Assembly: GCF_900112525.1 (NCBI RefSeq)
Contig: NZ_FOMD01000004.1
Span: 124,001-188,000 of the forward strand
DNA from: Klenkia taihuensis
GTDB taxonomy: Bacteria; Actinomycetota; Actinomycetes; Mycobacteriales; Geodermatophilaceae
Direction of reading: 5' to 3'
Length of the DNA: 64,000 nt
The notes below the pieces were generated by a model that worked only from the letters and a program-made list of their open reading frames with translations, made no database searches and was not told where the DNA came from. The position numbers and the translations under genes were made by a program. Below are positions 18,882 through 27,752 of this stretch, in pieces; positions within the stretch are counted from its first letter, which is position 1, and every line of letters begins with the position of its first letter.

Positions 18882-19781
18882 GTGCTGTTCTCCCCGAGGC
18901 GGGCCGACGACGCCGACGTGATCCGCGCGCGCCTGCGCGCCCTGCTGGCCGAGGGGTCGGCCCGACCGGGCTGGGTCCCCGACGACGACCCGCCCGGCCC
19001 CCGCGACGCCCACCGGCGGGGCACCGGGTCGGACGACGCACTCGACGACGGGGCCGACCCCGAGGACGACGCCTGGTCGCTCGACCCGCCCCACGACCAC
19101 GGACCGGCCGCCGCGGAGCGACCCGAGGGGGCAGGGTCCGGCCGGCACCGGGCCGCGGGCCCGTCGACCCGGCTGGACCCAGGACCGGTCGGCACCCGCA
19201 GCCTCTGGCTGGTCGCCGTCCTCGCCGCCGTCGCGGTCGCCCTGTGGAGCTGGACCAGCCGCCCGGAGGTGACGGCTGCACCCGACCCGGCGCCCTCGGT
19301 CCCGGCGGCACCCGCTGCGAGCACCACGTCGCCGTCCGGTGCCGACGCCGGCGGCGCCCCTGCCGACGTCGTCGTGGTGGCCGTGGTCGGTCAGGTGGCC
19401 AGCCCGGGCCTGGTCACCCTGCCGGCGGGCTCCCGGGTCGCGGACGCGCTGGCTGCGGCCGGGGGCCTCCTGCCCGGCACCGACCCGGCCACGGTCAACG
19501 CCGCGGCGCTGCTGGTCGACGGCCAGCAGGTCGCGGTCGGCGTCCCGGGTGCGGCGCCCGGTGCGGCGGCAGGCGGGCCCGCGCCTGGCGGGCTCGTCGA
19601 CCTGAACACCGCTGCGCTGGCCGACCTCGACGCGCTGCCGGGCATCGGCCCGGTCCTGGCCCAGCGCATCCTCGACCACCGGGCGCAGCACGGCCCGTTC
19701 GGCAGCGTGCAGGAGCTCGACGACGTCAGCGGCATCGGGCCGTCCCTGTTCGCGGAGGTCTCCCCGCTGGTGACCGTCTGA
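18882..19781 (+). CDS. comEA: ComEA family DNA-binding competence protein
   Basis: 299 aa from GTG 18882. An acidic cytoplasmic segment (about residues 1-105) precedes one transmembrane helix (SLWLVAVLAAVAVALWSW). A proline/alanine linker follows, then an SLBB domain (VVVAVVGQVASPGLVTLPAG) and a C-terminal double helix-hairpin-helix: LNTAALADLDALPGIGPVLA and a second GIGPSLF. In competent bacteria ComEA binds incoming double-stranded DNA outside the membrane and passes it to ComEC, encoded 760 bases downstream. The long acidic N-terminus is larger than in Bacillus ComEA. Confidence 0.92.
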   Translation: MLFSPRRADDADVIRARLRALLAEGSARPGWVPDDDPPGPRDAHRRGTGSDDALDDGADPEDDAWSLDPPHDHGPAAAERPEGAGSGRHRAAGPSTRLDPGPVGTRSLWLVAVLAAVAVALWSWTSRPEVTAAPDPAPSVPAAPAASTTSPSGADAGGAPADVVVVAVVGQVASPGLVTLPAGSRVADALAAAGGLLPGTDPATVNAAALLVDGQQVAVGVPGAAPGAAAGGPAPGGLVDLNTAALADLDALPGIGPVLAQRILDHRAQHGPFGSVQELDDVSGIGPSLFAEVSPLVTV

Positions 19782-19804
19782 CCCCTCCGGTGTGTGATGG
19801 GGGC

Positions 19805-20437
19805 ATGGACCCAGGGCTGCACGAGGTCATCCACCGCCGCCGCGACGTGCGCCGCGAGTTCACCGGCGCCCCGGTGGACCCCGCCGCCCTCGAGCGGGTG
19901 CTGACCGCAGCCCACGCCGCGCCCAGCGTCGGGATGACCCAGCCGTGGGACTTCGTGCTGGTCCGCGACCAGGGGTTGCGCGCACGCTTCCAGGCCCACG
20001 TGGCCGCAGAGCGCGAGGCGTTCGCCGCCGGGCTGGACGCCGAGCGGTCCGAGGTGTTCGCGCGGATCTCCGTCGAGGGCGTCCGGGAGGCCAGCCTCGG
20101 CGTCGTCGTCACCTACGACCCCACGCGCGGTGCGCCCGCGGTCCTCGGTCGGCACGCCATCGCCGACACCGGCCTGTACTCCACCTGCCTGGCGGTGCAG
20201 AACCTCTGGCTGGCCGCGACCGCGGAGGGCTGGGGCGTGGGCTGGGTGTCGTTCTACCGCGAGCCGTTCCTGCGCGAGCTGCTCGGCATCCCCGACCACG
20301 TGCGCCCGGTCGCGTGGCTGTGCGTCGGCCCGGTCGACCGGCTGCAGGAGGTCCCCGACCTGGAGCGGCACGGGTGGCGCCGGCGCCGGCCGCTCGCCGA
20401 CGCGGTGCACGCCGACCGGTGGGGCGCCCGGCCCTAG
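19805..20437 (+). CDS. bluB: 5,6-dimethylbenzimidazole synthase-like flavoprotein (BluB)
   Basis: 210 aa nitroreductase-fold protein. BluB-like segments are RRRDVRREF, AAHAAPSVGMTQPWDF and AVQNLWLAATAEGWGVGWVS, ending ERHGWRRRRPL. BluB cannibalises reduced FMN to make the lower ligand of vitamin B12. The similarity is to BluB rather than generic nitroreductases, but the D/S catalytic residues were not aligned. It lies between comEA and comEC without functional logic. It ends in TAG. Upstream TGTGAT at 19793-19798 is a poor -10 candidate. Confidence 0.8.
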   Translation: MDPGLHEVIHRRRDVRREFTGAPVDPAALERVLTAAHAAPSVGMTQPWDFVLVRDQGLRARFQAHVAAEREAFAAGLDAERSEVFARISVEGVREASLGVVVTYDPTRGAPAVLGRHAIADTGLYSTCLAVQNLWLAATAEGWGVGWVSFYREPFLRELLGIPDHVRPVAWLCVGPVDRLQEVPDLERHGWRRRRPLADAVHADRWGARP

Positions 20438-20529
20438 CAGACCGGAGGGCGGCGTGCGGCCCGCCGTCCACAACCGTGGTGCCCGTCCACCACCTCGCCG
20501 GCGACGGGTCCCGGAGGCCGGGCCGTCCC

Positions 20530-20535
20530 TAGCGT
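20530..20535 (+). promoter_or_regulatory. -10 element (TAGCGT) 7 nt before comEC
   Basis: TAGCGT, 7 nt, then the GTG at 20543. Confidence 0.5.
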
Positions 20536-20542
20536 CGCGGCC

Positions 20543-23500
20543 GTGCGGGTGCAGCGTCGGCGGGTCGAGGACCGGTGGTCCTGGACGGACCTGCGGCTGG
20601 TGCCCCCCGCCGTGGCGGTCTGGTCCACCACGCTCGCGCTGGCCGGGACGGGCTCGGCAGCGGCGGTGGCCCTGGCGGTCGCCGCCGCCGTGCTCGCGGC
20701 AGGCGTGGGCCGGTGGGGGCGGCGGGGCCCGGTCCGCCGGGTGGTGCTCGCCGCCCTGGCCGGTGTCCTCGTCGCATCGGCCACCGGTGCCGTCCGCGGG
20801 GCGGAGCGCAGCGCCTCGCCCCTGCTGGAGCTGGCCGAGCGCGGCGCCACCGTGACGGTCCTGCTCGACGTCGACGAGGACCCCCGTGCGCTGGCCGCCG
20901 GGCTCGGACCACCGCGGGTGCTGGTGACCGGGACCGTCGAACGGGTCCTCGACGGGCCCGGGCAGCGACCGGCCGCGGTGCTGCTGTTCGGTGCGGCCGA
21001 CGACTGGGCCGGCACCCTGCCCGGCACCCGGGTGACCGTCCGCGCGACGGTGCGCCCGGCCGAGGACGGCGACGACGTCGTGGCGGTGCTCAGCGCCCGC
21101 GGGCCGCCGGAGGTGGTGGCAGGAGCCGGGCTGGCCCAGGACGTCGCGGGGGAGCTGCGCGCCGGTCTCGGCGACGCGGCCGCCCGGGTGCTGCCCGCCG
21201 ACGAGGCCGGCCTGCTGCCCGGCCTGGTGGTCGGGGACACCACCGCCATGCAGCCCGGCGTCACCAGCGACTTCCGGCGCGCCGGGCTCGGCCACCTCAC
21301 CGCCGTGTCCGGGGCCAACGTGGCGATCGTGCTGGCCCTCCTGCTGTGGCCGCTGCGCCGCCGGGCGGTGGACCGCCGGTGGCAGGCCGTGCTCGGGCTG
21401 GCGGGCCTCGTGGGGTTCGTCCTGCTGGCACGGCCGACGGCCAGCGTCGTGCGGGCCGCCGCGATGGGCGCGGTCACCCTGCTGGCCCTGGCCTCCGGGC
21501 GCACCCGGGTCGCCGTGCCCGCGCTCGCCGCGTCGGTCTGCGTCCTGCTGCTCGTCGACCCCGCGCTGGCCCGGGACGGCGGCTTCGCGCTCTCGGTGGC
21601 CGCCACGGCCGGCATCGTCCTGCTCGCGCCCGGGTGGTCCCGCGCGGTGCGCCGGCGCGGACTGCCGGGACCGCTGGCCGACGCGCTGGCCGTCAGCGCT
21701 GCGGCCGGGCTGGTGACCGCACCGCTGGTGGCCGGGCTGTCCGGGCTGGTCAGCCTGGTCTCCCTGCCGGCGAACCTGCTCGCCGCGCCCGCGGTCGCCC
21801 CGGCCACCGTGCTGGGCCTGCTGGCCGTGCTCGCCGGCCCGGTCAGCCCCGAGCTGGCCGACCTGCTGGTGTGGCTGGCCGGCTGGCCCACCCGCTGGCT
21901 GGTGCTGGTCGCCGACCGCGCCGCCGCCGTCCCCGACGGCGCCTTCGGCTGGCCCGCCGGCGCGGGCGGTGCGCTGCTCCTCGTCGCGCTGGTCGCGGGC
22001 GGGGCCGCCGTCCTGGTCCGGTGGCCGCGGGCCCGCCCCCTGGCGCTGGCCGGGCTCGTGGGTGCCGTGGCGATCGGGTGGCCGGCCCGGCAGCTGGCCG
22101 ACGGCTGGCCGGTCCCCGGCTCCGTGGTGGTGGCCTGCGACGTCGGGCAGGGGGACGCCCTGGTGTTCCCGACCGGCGAGGGCGAGGCGGTGCTCGTCGA
22201 CGCCGGACCCGACCCCGAGCTCGTCGACGGCTGCCTGACCCTCCTCGGGGTCGAGCGGTTGCCGCTCGTGCTGCTGTCCCACCTGGACGCCGACCACGTC
22301 ACCGGCCTGCCCGGCGCGCTCGCCGGCCGCGCGGTGGGGGAGGTGGCCACCGGCGTGCTCGCCCCCACCGAGGACCGCCTCGCGCCGGTCGCGCGGGAGG
22401 TCGCCGCAGCCGGGGCGCGGCTGACCGTGCTGCCGGCCGGCACGGTCCGCACCGTGGGGACGGCGACCCTGCAGGTGCTCGCGCCCGACGAGGCCGACGC
22501 CCGGCCCGGTGCCGACGCGAACGCGCTGTCGGTGCTGGCCCGGGTCACCCAGCACGGGATCACCACCCTGCTCACCGGCGACCTGGGCGCCGACCGCGAG
22601 GCGCGGCTGCTCGCCGACGGGCTCAACCTGCGCGCCGACGTGCTCAAGGTCCCGCACCACGGCAGCGGGGACGTCGACCCGGGGTTCCTCGCCGCGGTCG
22701 GCGCGCGGGTGGCGCTGGTCTCCGTCGGCGCGGACAACGACTACGGCCACCCCGCGCCGCGGCTGCTGGACCTCCTGGCCGCGGACGGCGTCGCGGTGCA
22801 CCGCACCGACCTCGACGGCGACGTCGCCGTCGTCGGCGACGCCGGCGGTTGGGGCGTGAGCGCCCGCGGTGTCGACGACGTCCAGCGCGCGGTGGCCACC
22901 GCGCCCGTGCCGGCGGTGCCCACCGCCGCTCGACGCGGCCGGGACCGTCGGTGCCCCGTGACACGATGGCCGCGTGCCGCAGACCGCCTCCGCGCCGCCC
23001 CCGCTGTCCCGGCTGCGCCTGGTCGTGGGGGAGGAGGAGCTGCTGCGCTCGCGGGCGGTCGCCGAGGTGCGGGCCGCGGTCCGCCAGCTCGACCCCGCCT
23101 ACGAGGAGCACGAGCTCACCGCCGCCGGGCTCCCGGTGGGGGACCTGGCCGACGTGCTGGCGCCGTCGCTGTTCGGCGGCCACCGGCTGGTGGTCGTCTC
23201 CGGTGTGCAGGAGTCCGCGGCCGCGCTGGTCGACTCACTGGTCAGCTACGCCAAGGACCCCGACCCCGAGCTGACCCTGGTGCTGGTGCACGCCGGCGGC
23301 AAGCGCAACGAGGCCCTGCTGCAGGCCTTCCGCCAGGCCGGCGCCACCGAGGACACCTGCGCCAAGCTGAGCTCACCCGGCGACCGGATGAGCTTCGTGC
23401 GCAACGAGGTCCGCCGGGTGGGCGGGCGCATCACCGCCGACGCGGCCAACGCCCTGCTGGACGCGGTCGGCAACGACCTGCGGTCGCTGTCGGCGGCGGC

Positions 23501-23752
23501 CAGCCAGCTGGTGTCGGACTTCGGCGGCTCGATCGACGCCGACGCGGTCGCCCGGTTCCACCGCGGTCAGGCCGAGGTCACCGGGTTCACCGTCGCCGAG
23601 CGGGTGCTGGTGGGCGACAACGCGGGCTCCATCGAGATGTTGCGGTGGGCGCTGGACCGGGGCGTGCCGCACGTGCTGGTGGCCGACGCCATCGCCGACG
23701 GGGTCCGCACCGCGGCCCGGGTGGCCTCGGTCGGCAGCTCGAACGTCGGTGA
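20543..23752 (+). CDS. comEC: ComEC/Rec2 DNA uptake channel; open frame runs into holA
   Basis: N-terminal hydrophobic segments and a DUF4131-like region are followed by the competence domain (GLGHLTAVSGANVAIVLALL, about residue 250 on). A metallo-beta-lactamase-like domain then shows DVGQGDA (about 533), HLDADH (about 580) and VPHHGSG (about 706). The protein forms the inner-membrane pore for single-stranded DNA uptake, with a possible nuclease domain. Recognisable homology ends near base 22,870 (residue about 775). There is no in-frame stop there: the frame continues 779 nt into holA in another frame, giving a 1069-aa product whose last 260 residues are arginine/glycine-rich shadow sequence. 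Either a real long overlap, a recently lost stop, or a sequencing frameshift (a TGA lies one base off frame at 22950). Confidence 0.85.
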   Translation: MRVQRRRVEDRWSWTDLRLVPPAVAVWSTTLALAGTGSAAAVALAVAAAVLAAGVGRWGRRGPVRRVVLAALAGVLVASATGAVRGAERSASPLLELAERGATVTVLLDVDEDPRALAAGLGPPRVLVTGTVERVLDGPGQRPAAVLLFGAADDWAGTLPGTRVTVRATVRPAEDGDDVVAVLSARGPPEVVAGAGLAQDVAGELRAGLGDAAARVLPADEAGLLPGLVVGDTTAMQPGVTSDFRRAGLGHLTAVSGANVAIVLALLLWPLRRRAVDRRWQAVLGLAGLVGFVLLARPTASVVRAAAMGAVTLLALASGRTRVAVPALAASVCVLLLVDPALARDGGFALSVAATAGIVLLAPGWSRAVRRRGLPGPLADALAVSAAAGLVTAPLVAGLSGLVSLVSLPANLLAAPAVAPATVLGLLAVLAGPVSPELADLLVWLAGWPTRWLVLVADRAAAVPDGAFGWPAGAGGALLLVALVAGGAAVLVRWPRARPLALAGLVGAVAIGWPARQLADGWPVPGSVVVACDVGQGDALVFPTGEGEAVLVDAGPDPELVDGCLTLLGVERLPLVLLSHLDADHVTGLPGALAGRAVGEVATGVLAPTEDRLAPVAREVAAAGARLTVLPAGTVRTVGTATLQVLAPDEADARPGADANALSVLARVTQHGITTLLTGDLGADREARLLADGLNLRADVLKVPHHGSGDVDPGFLAAVGARVALVSVGADNDYGHPAPRLLDLLAADGVAVHRTDLDGDVAVVGDAGGWGVSARGVDDVQRAVATAPVPAVPTAARRGRDRRCPVTRWPRAADRLRAAPAVPAAPGRGGGGAAALAGGRRGAGRGPPARPRLRGARAHRRRAPGGGPGRRAGAVAVRRPPAGGRLRCAGVRGRAGRLTGQLRQGPRPRADPGAGARRRQAQRGPAAGLPPGRRHRGHLRQAELTRRPDELRAQRGPPGGRAHHRRRGQRPAGRGRQRPAVAVGGGQPAGVGLRRLDRRRRGRPVPPRSGRGHRVHRRRAGAGGRQRGLHRDVAVGAGPGRAARAGGRRHRRRGPHRGPGGLGRQLERR

Positions 23753-23978
23753 CCTGGCCCGCCAGCTGAAGATGCCGCCGTGGAAGGTCAAGAAGGCGCT
23801 CGCCCAGTCCCGGGGCTGGAGCATCCCGGCGCTGCAGCAGGCCGTGGGCGTGGCCGCCGAGCTGAACGCCGACGTCAAGGGTGTCGCGGCGAGCGCGGAC
23901 TACGCGCTCGAGCGGGCGGTGCGGCGGATCGTGGAGCTGCGCGCCACCGCGGGCGCCGGCCGCGGCCCGCGCCGCTGA
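22974..23978 (+). CDS. holA: DNA polymerase III subunit delta
   Basis: 334 aa, GTG start with a CACGAT hexamer 6 nt upstream. The AAA+-like domain I begins RLRLVVGEEELLRSRAV; later motifs FVRNEVRRVGGRI and LDAVGNDLRSLSAAASQLVSD are typical of actinobacterial HolA. It opens the beta clamp in the clamp-loader complex. The comEC-holA(-rpsT) order is conserved in actinobacteria. Its 5' 779 nt are overlapped by the comEC reading frame. Confidence 0.93.
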   Translation: MPQTASAPPPLSRLRLVVGEEELLRSRAVAEVRAAVRQLDPAYEEHELTAAGLPVGDLADVLAPSLFGGHRLVVVSGVQESAAALVDSLVSYAKDPDPELTLVLVHAGGKRNEALLQAFRQAGATEDTCAKLSSPGDRMSFVRNEVRRVGGRITADAANALLDAVGNDLRSLSAAASQLVSDFGGSIDADAVARFHRGQAEVTGFTVAERVLVGDNAGSIEMLRWALDRGVPHVLVADAIADGVRTAARVASVGSSNVGDLARQLKMPPWKVKKALAQSRGWSIPALQQAVGVAAELNADVKGVAASADYALERAVRRIVELRATAGAGRGPRR

Positions 23979-23994
23979 GCCCGACCCCGGAACG

Positions 23995-24037
23995 CGACGA
24001 GCCCCCGTCCCCGGTGACCGGGGAGGGGGGCTCGTCG
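23995..24037. terminator. Bidirectional terminator between holA and rpsT
   Basis: 23995-24014 pairs with 24018-24037 over about 19 bp with one G-G mismatch and a TGA loop. It sits between convergent genes, so it can end both transcripts. Confidence 0.8.
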
Positions 24038-24052
24038 ACGAGGCGGTCGGCC

Positions 24053-24313
24053 TCAGAGCGAGGCGGCCTGCTTGGCCAGCGCCGACTTGCGGTTGGCGGC
24101 CTGGTTCTTGTGGATGACGCCCTTGCTGACGGCCTTGTCCAGCAGCTTGCTCGCGTTGCGCAGCGCGGTGCCGGCGGCGTCCTTGTCCCCGGACTCGGCG
24201 GCGGTGTGGAACCGACGGACCGACGTCTTCAGGGCGGACTTGACCGCGACGTTGCGCTGACGCGCCTTCTCGTTGGTCTTGATCCGCTTGATCTGGGACT
24301 TGATGTTCGCCAC
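24053..24313 (-). CDS. rpsT: 30S ribosomal protein S20
   Basis: 86 aa, GTG start at 24311-24313 ([20 protein letters not shown]). Helical, lysine/arginine-rich, with the conserved [18 protein letters not shown] end. It binds 16S rRNA early in assembly. It is divergent from lepA across about 200 bases and convergent with holA. Confidence 0.97.
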   Translation of the reverse strand: MANIKSQIKRIKTNEKARQRNVAVKSALKTSVRRFHTAAESGDKDAAGTALRNASKLLDKAVSKGVIHKNQAANRKSALAKQAASL

Positions 24314-24517
24314 GCGTGAGCCTCTGGGTCTTCTCGGGGAAAGTCTTCTCGAGCGTCCACAGCGCATCAGGCGTCCTGCGGACCGGTTCGCCAGGCTACC
24401 AGCCCGCCCGGGGCGTGCCCAGCGGCGGCCGGTGCGGTGCGCACCACGTGCGCGGTGCGCGCCCGGGTCCCGGTGGTGCGCCAGCTGGTGGCCGCGACGT
24501 GGGACCATGGCAGCACT

Positions 24518-26356
24518 GTGACTGCTCCCGCCCGCACCGACCCGGCCCGCATCCGGAACTTCTGCATCATCGCCCACATCGACCACGGCAAGTCGACGTT
24601 GGCCGACCGGATGCTCGAGGTCACCGGGATCATCGAGGCGCGCCAGATGCGCGCCCAGTACCTCGACCGCATGGACATCGAGCGCGAACGCGGCATCACC
24701 ATCAAGTCGCAGAACGTGCGGCTGCCGTGGGCCCCGCGCGCCGGTGAGCACGCCGGCGTCGAGCACGTGCTGGACATGATCGACACCCCGGGCCACGTGG
24801 ACTTCACCTACGAGGTGTCCCGCTCGCTGGCCGCCTGCGAGGGCGCGGTGCTGCTGGTCGACGCCGCGCAGGGCATCGAGGCGCAGACGCTGGCGAACCT
24901 CTACCTGGCGATCGAGAACGACCTGACGATCATCCCGGTGCTCAACAAGATCGACCTGCCGGCCGCCCAGCCGGAGAAGTACGCCGCGGAGATCGCGCAC
25001 ATCATCGGCTGCGACCCCGACGACGTGCTGCGGGTCAGCGGCAAGACCGGCGAGGGCGTGCCCGAGCTGCTCGACCGCATCGTGGAGCAGATCCCGGCGC
25101 CCACCGGCGTCGACGAGGGCCCCGCCCGCGCGATGATCTTCGACTCCGTCTACGACATCTACCGCGGCGTCATCACCTACGTCCGCGTGGTCGACGGCCG
25201 GATCAACAGCCGCGACCGGATCAAGATGATGTCCACCGGCGCCACCCACGAGCTGCTCGAGATCGGCGTCATCTCACCCGAGCCCAAGCCGGTCGACGGC
25301 CTCGGCGTCGGCGAGGTGGGCTACTTCATCACCGGCGTGAAGGACGTCCGCCAGTCCAAGGTCGGGGACACCGTCACCCTGCAGCACGCTGCGGCCACCG
25401 AGGCGATCGGCGGGTACTCCGACCCCAAGCCCATGGTCTACTCCGGCCTCTACCCGGTCGACGGCAGCGACTACCAGCTGCTGCGCGAGGCGCTGGACAA
25501 GCTGCTGCTCAACGACGCGGCGCTGACCTACGAGCCCGAGACGTCGGCGGCGCTGGGCTTCGGGTTCCGGGTCGGCTTCCTGGGCCTGCTGCACCTTGAG
25601 ATCGTGCGCGAGCGGCTCGAGCGCGAGAGCAACCTCAGCCTCATCTCCACCGCGCCCAACGTGGTCTACCGGGTGGAGATGGAGGACGGCAGCGAGCACG
25701 TCGTCACCAACCCCAGCGACTGGCCGCACGGCAAGATGAGCGCGATCTACGAGCCGATCGTCAACGCCACGGTGATCGCCCCCAGCGACTACACCGGCAC
25801 GATCATGGAGCTCTGCCAGAGCCGGCGCGGGTCGCTGTCGGGCATGGACTACCTGTCGGAGTCCCGCGTCGAGCTGCGCTACACGCTGCCCCTCGGCGAG
25901 ATCATCTTCGACTTCTTCGACGCGCTGAAGTCCCGCACCCGCGGCTACGCCAGCCTCGACTACGCCGAGGCCGGCGAGCAGCAGGCCGACCTGGTCAAGG
26001 TCGACATCCTGCTCCAGGGCGAGGCCGTGGACGCCTTCTCCTCGATCGTGCACAAGGACAAGGCCTACAGCTACGGCGTGATGATGGCCGGCAAGCTGCG
26101 CGAGCTCATCCCGCGCCAGCAGTTCGAGGTGCCCATCCAGGCCGCCGTCGGCGCCCGGGTGATCGCCCGCGAGACCGTCCGCGCGATCCGCAAGGACGTC
26201 CTCGCCAAGTGCTACGGCGGTGACATCTCGCGCAAGCGCAAGCTGCTGGAGAAGCAGAAGGAGGGCAAGAAGCGGATGAAGATGGTCGGCCGCGTCGAGG
26301 TCCCCCAGGAGGCGTTCGTCGCCGCGCTCTCCAACGCCGAGCCCGCCAAGAAGTGA
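24518..26356 (+). CDS. lepA: Elongation factor 4 (LepA)
   Basis: 612 aa from GTG 24518 ([20 protein letters not shown]). The G domain shows [14 protein letters not shown] and NKIDLP; switch motif RGITIKSQ. Domains II, III and V follow, and the LepA-specific C-terminal domain includes [19 protein letters not shown] and [20 protein letters not shown]. It back-translocates or remodels stalled ribosomes and aids 30S biogenesis. Codons upstream of 24518 are open but lack family similarity. Its stop overlaps the next GTG (GTGA). Confidence 0.97.
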   Translation: MTAPARTDPARIRNFCIIAHIDHGKSTLADRMLEVTGIIEARQMRAQYLDRMDIERERGITIKSQNVRLPWAPRAGEHAGVEHVLDMIDTPGHVDFTYEVSRSLAACEGAVLLVDAAQGIEAQTLANLYLAIENDLTIIPVLNKIDLPAAQPEKYAAEIAHIIGCDPDDVLRVSGKTGEGVPELLDRIVEQIPAPTGVDEGPARAMIFDSVYDIYRGVITYVRVVDGRINSRDRIKMMSTGATHELLEIGVISPEPKPVDGLGVGEVGYFITGVKDVRQSKVGDTVTLQHAAATEAIGGYSDPKPMVYSGLYPVDGSDYQLLREALDKLLLNDAALTYEPETSAALGFGFRVGFLGLLHLEIVRERLERESNLSLISTAPNVVYRVEMEDGSEHVVTNPSDWPHGKMSAIYEPIVNATVIAPSDYTGTIMELCQSRRGSLSGMDYLSESRVELRYTLPLGEIIFDFFDALKSRTRGYASLDYAEAGEQQADLVKVDILLQGEAVDAFSSIVHKDKAYSYGVMMAGKLRELIPRQQFEVPIQAAVGARVIARETVRAIRKDVLAKCYGGDISRKRKLLEKQKEGKKRMKMVGRVEVPQEAFVAALSNAEPAKK

Positions 26357-27000
26357 CCGGCCGGGTCGAGGCCGTCTGCGTCTCGGGCAGCGACCTGCTG
26401 CCCCTGCCGGGCAAGCGGCCCGCGTCGACCGGCATCCGCAAGCGCCCGGTCACCGGCCGGGTCGCCGTCCTCGAGGAGACGCTGGACGGGGACCGGCAGG
26501 TCAACCGCAAGCACCACGGCGGCGAGGGCCAGGCGGTCTACGCCTACGCCGCCGAGGACGCCGCCTGGTGGGAGGCCGAGCTCGACCGCGACCTGCCGGC
26601 CGGGTCCTTCGGGGAGAACCTGCGGACGACGGGGCTCGACCTGACCGGCGCCGTGCTGGGCGAGCACTGGGCAGTGGGCAGCGCCCTGTTCGAGGTCACC
26701 GCGCCGCGCATCCCGTGCGCCAACTTCGCCCGCTTCTGGGACGTGCCCGACCTGGTGAAGCGGTTCACCGCGCACGGCGCGAGCGGGGCCTACCTGCGGG
26801 TGCTGCGCACCGGGGACGTCGGCGCCGGCGACCGCGTCGAGGTCGTGCACCGCCCCGGCCACGGCGTCACCGCCGGCACCCTCTTCCGGGCGCTCACCAC
26901 GCAGCGGTCCCGGCTGGTCGAGGTCGAGCCCGCGCTCGACGCCGTCCCGCACAAGGACCGCGACAACCTGGCCCGGCGGATCGCCGCGCTCGTCGGCTGA
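26353..27000 (+). CDS. MOSC domain protein (YiiM-like)
   Basis: 215 aa, overlapping lepA by 4 nt. The MOSC core is [23 protein letters not shown] and the conserved cysteine in APRIPCANF (about residue 122). MOSC proteins bind the molybdenum cofactor or transfer sulfur; the YiiM group detoxifies N-hydroxylated compounds in E. coli. No Moco gene is adjacent, so the substrate is open. Translational coupling to lepA is probably incidental. Confidence 0.88.
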   Translation: MTGRVEAVCVSGSDLLPLPGKRPASTGIRKRPVTGRVAVLEETLDGDRQVNRKHHGGEGQAVYAYAAEDAAWWEAELDRDLPAGSFGENLRTTGLDLTGAVLGEHWAVGSALFEVTAPRIPCANFARFWDVPDLVKRFTAHGASGAYLRVLRTGDVGAGDRVEVVHRPGHGVTAGTLFRALTTQRSRLVEVEPALDAVPHKDRDNLARRIAALVG

Positions 27001-27062
27001 ACCGTCGGGGTCCCGCGCTACTGTCCGGCCGGGTCCCACCCCGGGGCCGACGGGGAGGGCAC

Positions 27063-27752
27063 GTGCGACTGCGAGCGACGGCGGCGGTGCTGCTCACCGC
27101 GCTGGCCCTGGCCGGCTGCGGCGGCGGCAGCTCCGACGAGTCACCCGGCGACCTGCTGTCCCGGGCCAAGACCACCCTGGACGACGCCTCCAGCGCGCAC
27201 TTCGTGCTCACCAGCGACGGCGCGACCGGCAGCGGCTCCGCCCTGCTCGGCGGCGAGGGCGACATCGCCCGGCCCGCCTCGTTCCGGGGCACGCTGCAGG
27301 TGCAGGCCCTGGGCAGCGCCGTCGACGTGCAGGTCGTCTCCGTCGACGGCACCGTCTACGCCCAGCTGCCGCTGACCAGCGGGTTCTCCGTCGTCGACCC
27401 GGCCACCATCGGCGTCGGCGACCCCGGCGCGCTGCTGGACCCCGAGTCCGGCATCAGCCAGCTGCTCACCGCGACCGAGGAGCCGACCCTGGGGGAGGAG
27501 TCCCGGGTCGACGGCGAGGTGGTGCGCCAGGTCAGCGGCACGCTGCCCGGCCAGCTCGTGGCCGACCTGCTCACCAGCGAGGACCCGGCGCAGGACGTCG
27601 ACGCCGTCTACTCCGTCGCCACCGACAGCGGGCAGCTGCGCCAGGTGCAGCTGACCGGGCCGTTCTTCTCCGCCGACGCCGAGGGCAGCTACACGATCGT
27701 GCTGTCGGACTACGGGGCCGATGTCTCCGTCACCGCACCGCCCACCGGCTGA
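27063..27752 (+). CDS. lprG: LppX/LprAFG-type lipoprotein, LprG-like
   Basis: 229 aa. A signal peptide with lipobox LALAGC puts the lipidated cysteine at about residue 19. The mature part reads as the LppX_LprAFG fold (DASSAHFVLTSDGATGSG, YAQLPLTSGFSVVDPATIG), a hydrophobic cavity for lipids. Its 3' end overlaps an MFS transporter gene by 32 nt. In mycobacteria LprG plus the MFS pump P55 (Rv1411c-Rv1410c) export triacylglycerol and glycolipids; the same two-gene arrangement here is the main evidence for the name. Confidence 0.85.
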   Translation: MRLRATAAVLLTALALAGCGGGSSDESPGDLLSRAKTTLDDASSAHFVLTSDGATGSGSALLGGEGDIARPASFRGTLQVQALGSAVDVQVVSVDGTVYAQLPLTSGFSVVDPATIGVGDPGALLDPESGISQLLTATEEPTLGEESRVDGEVVRQVSGTLPGQLVADLLTSEDPAQDVDAVYSVATDSGQLRQVQLTGPFFSADAEGSYTIVLSDYGADVSVTAPPTG

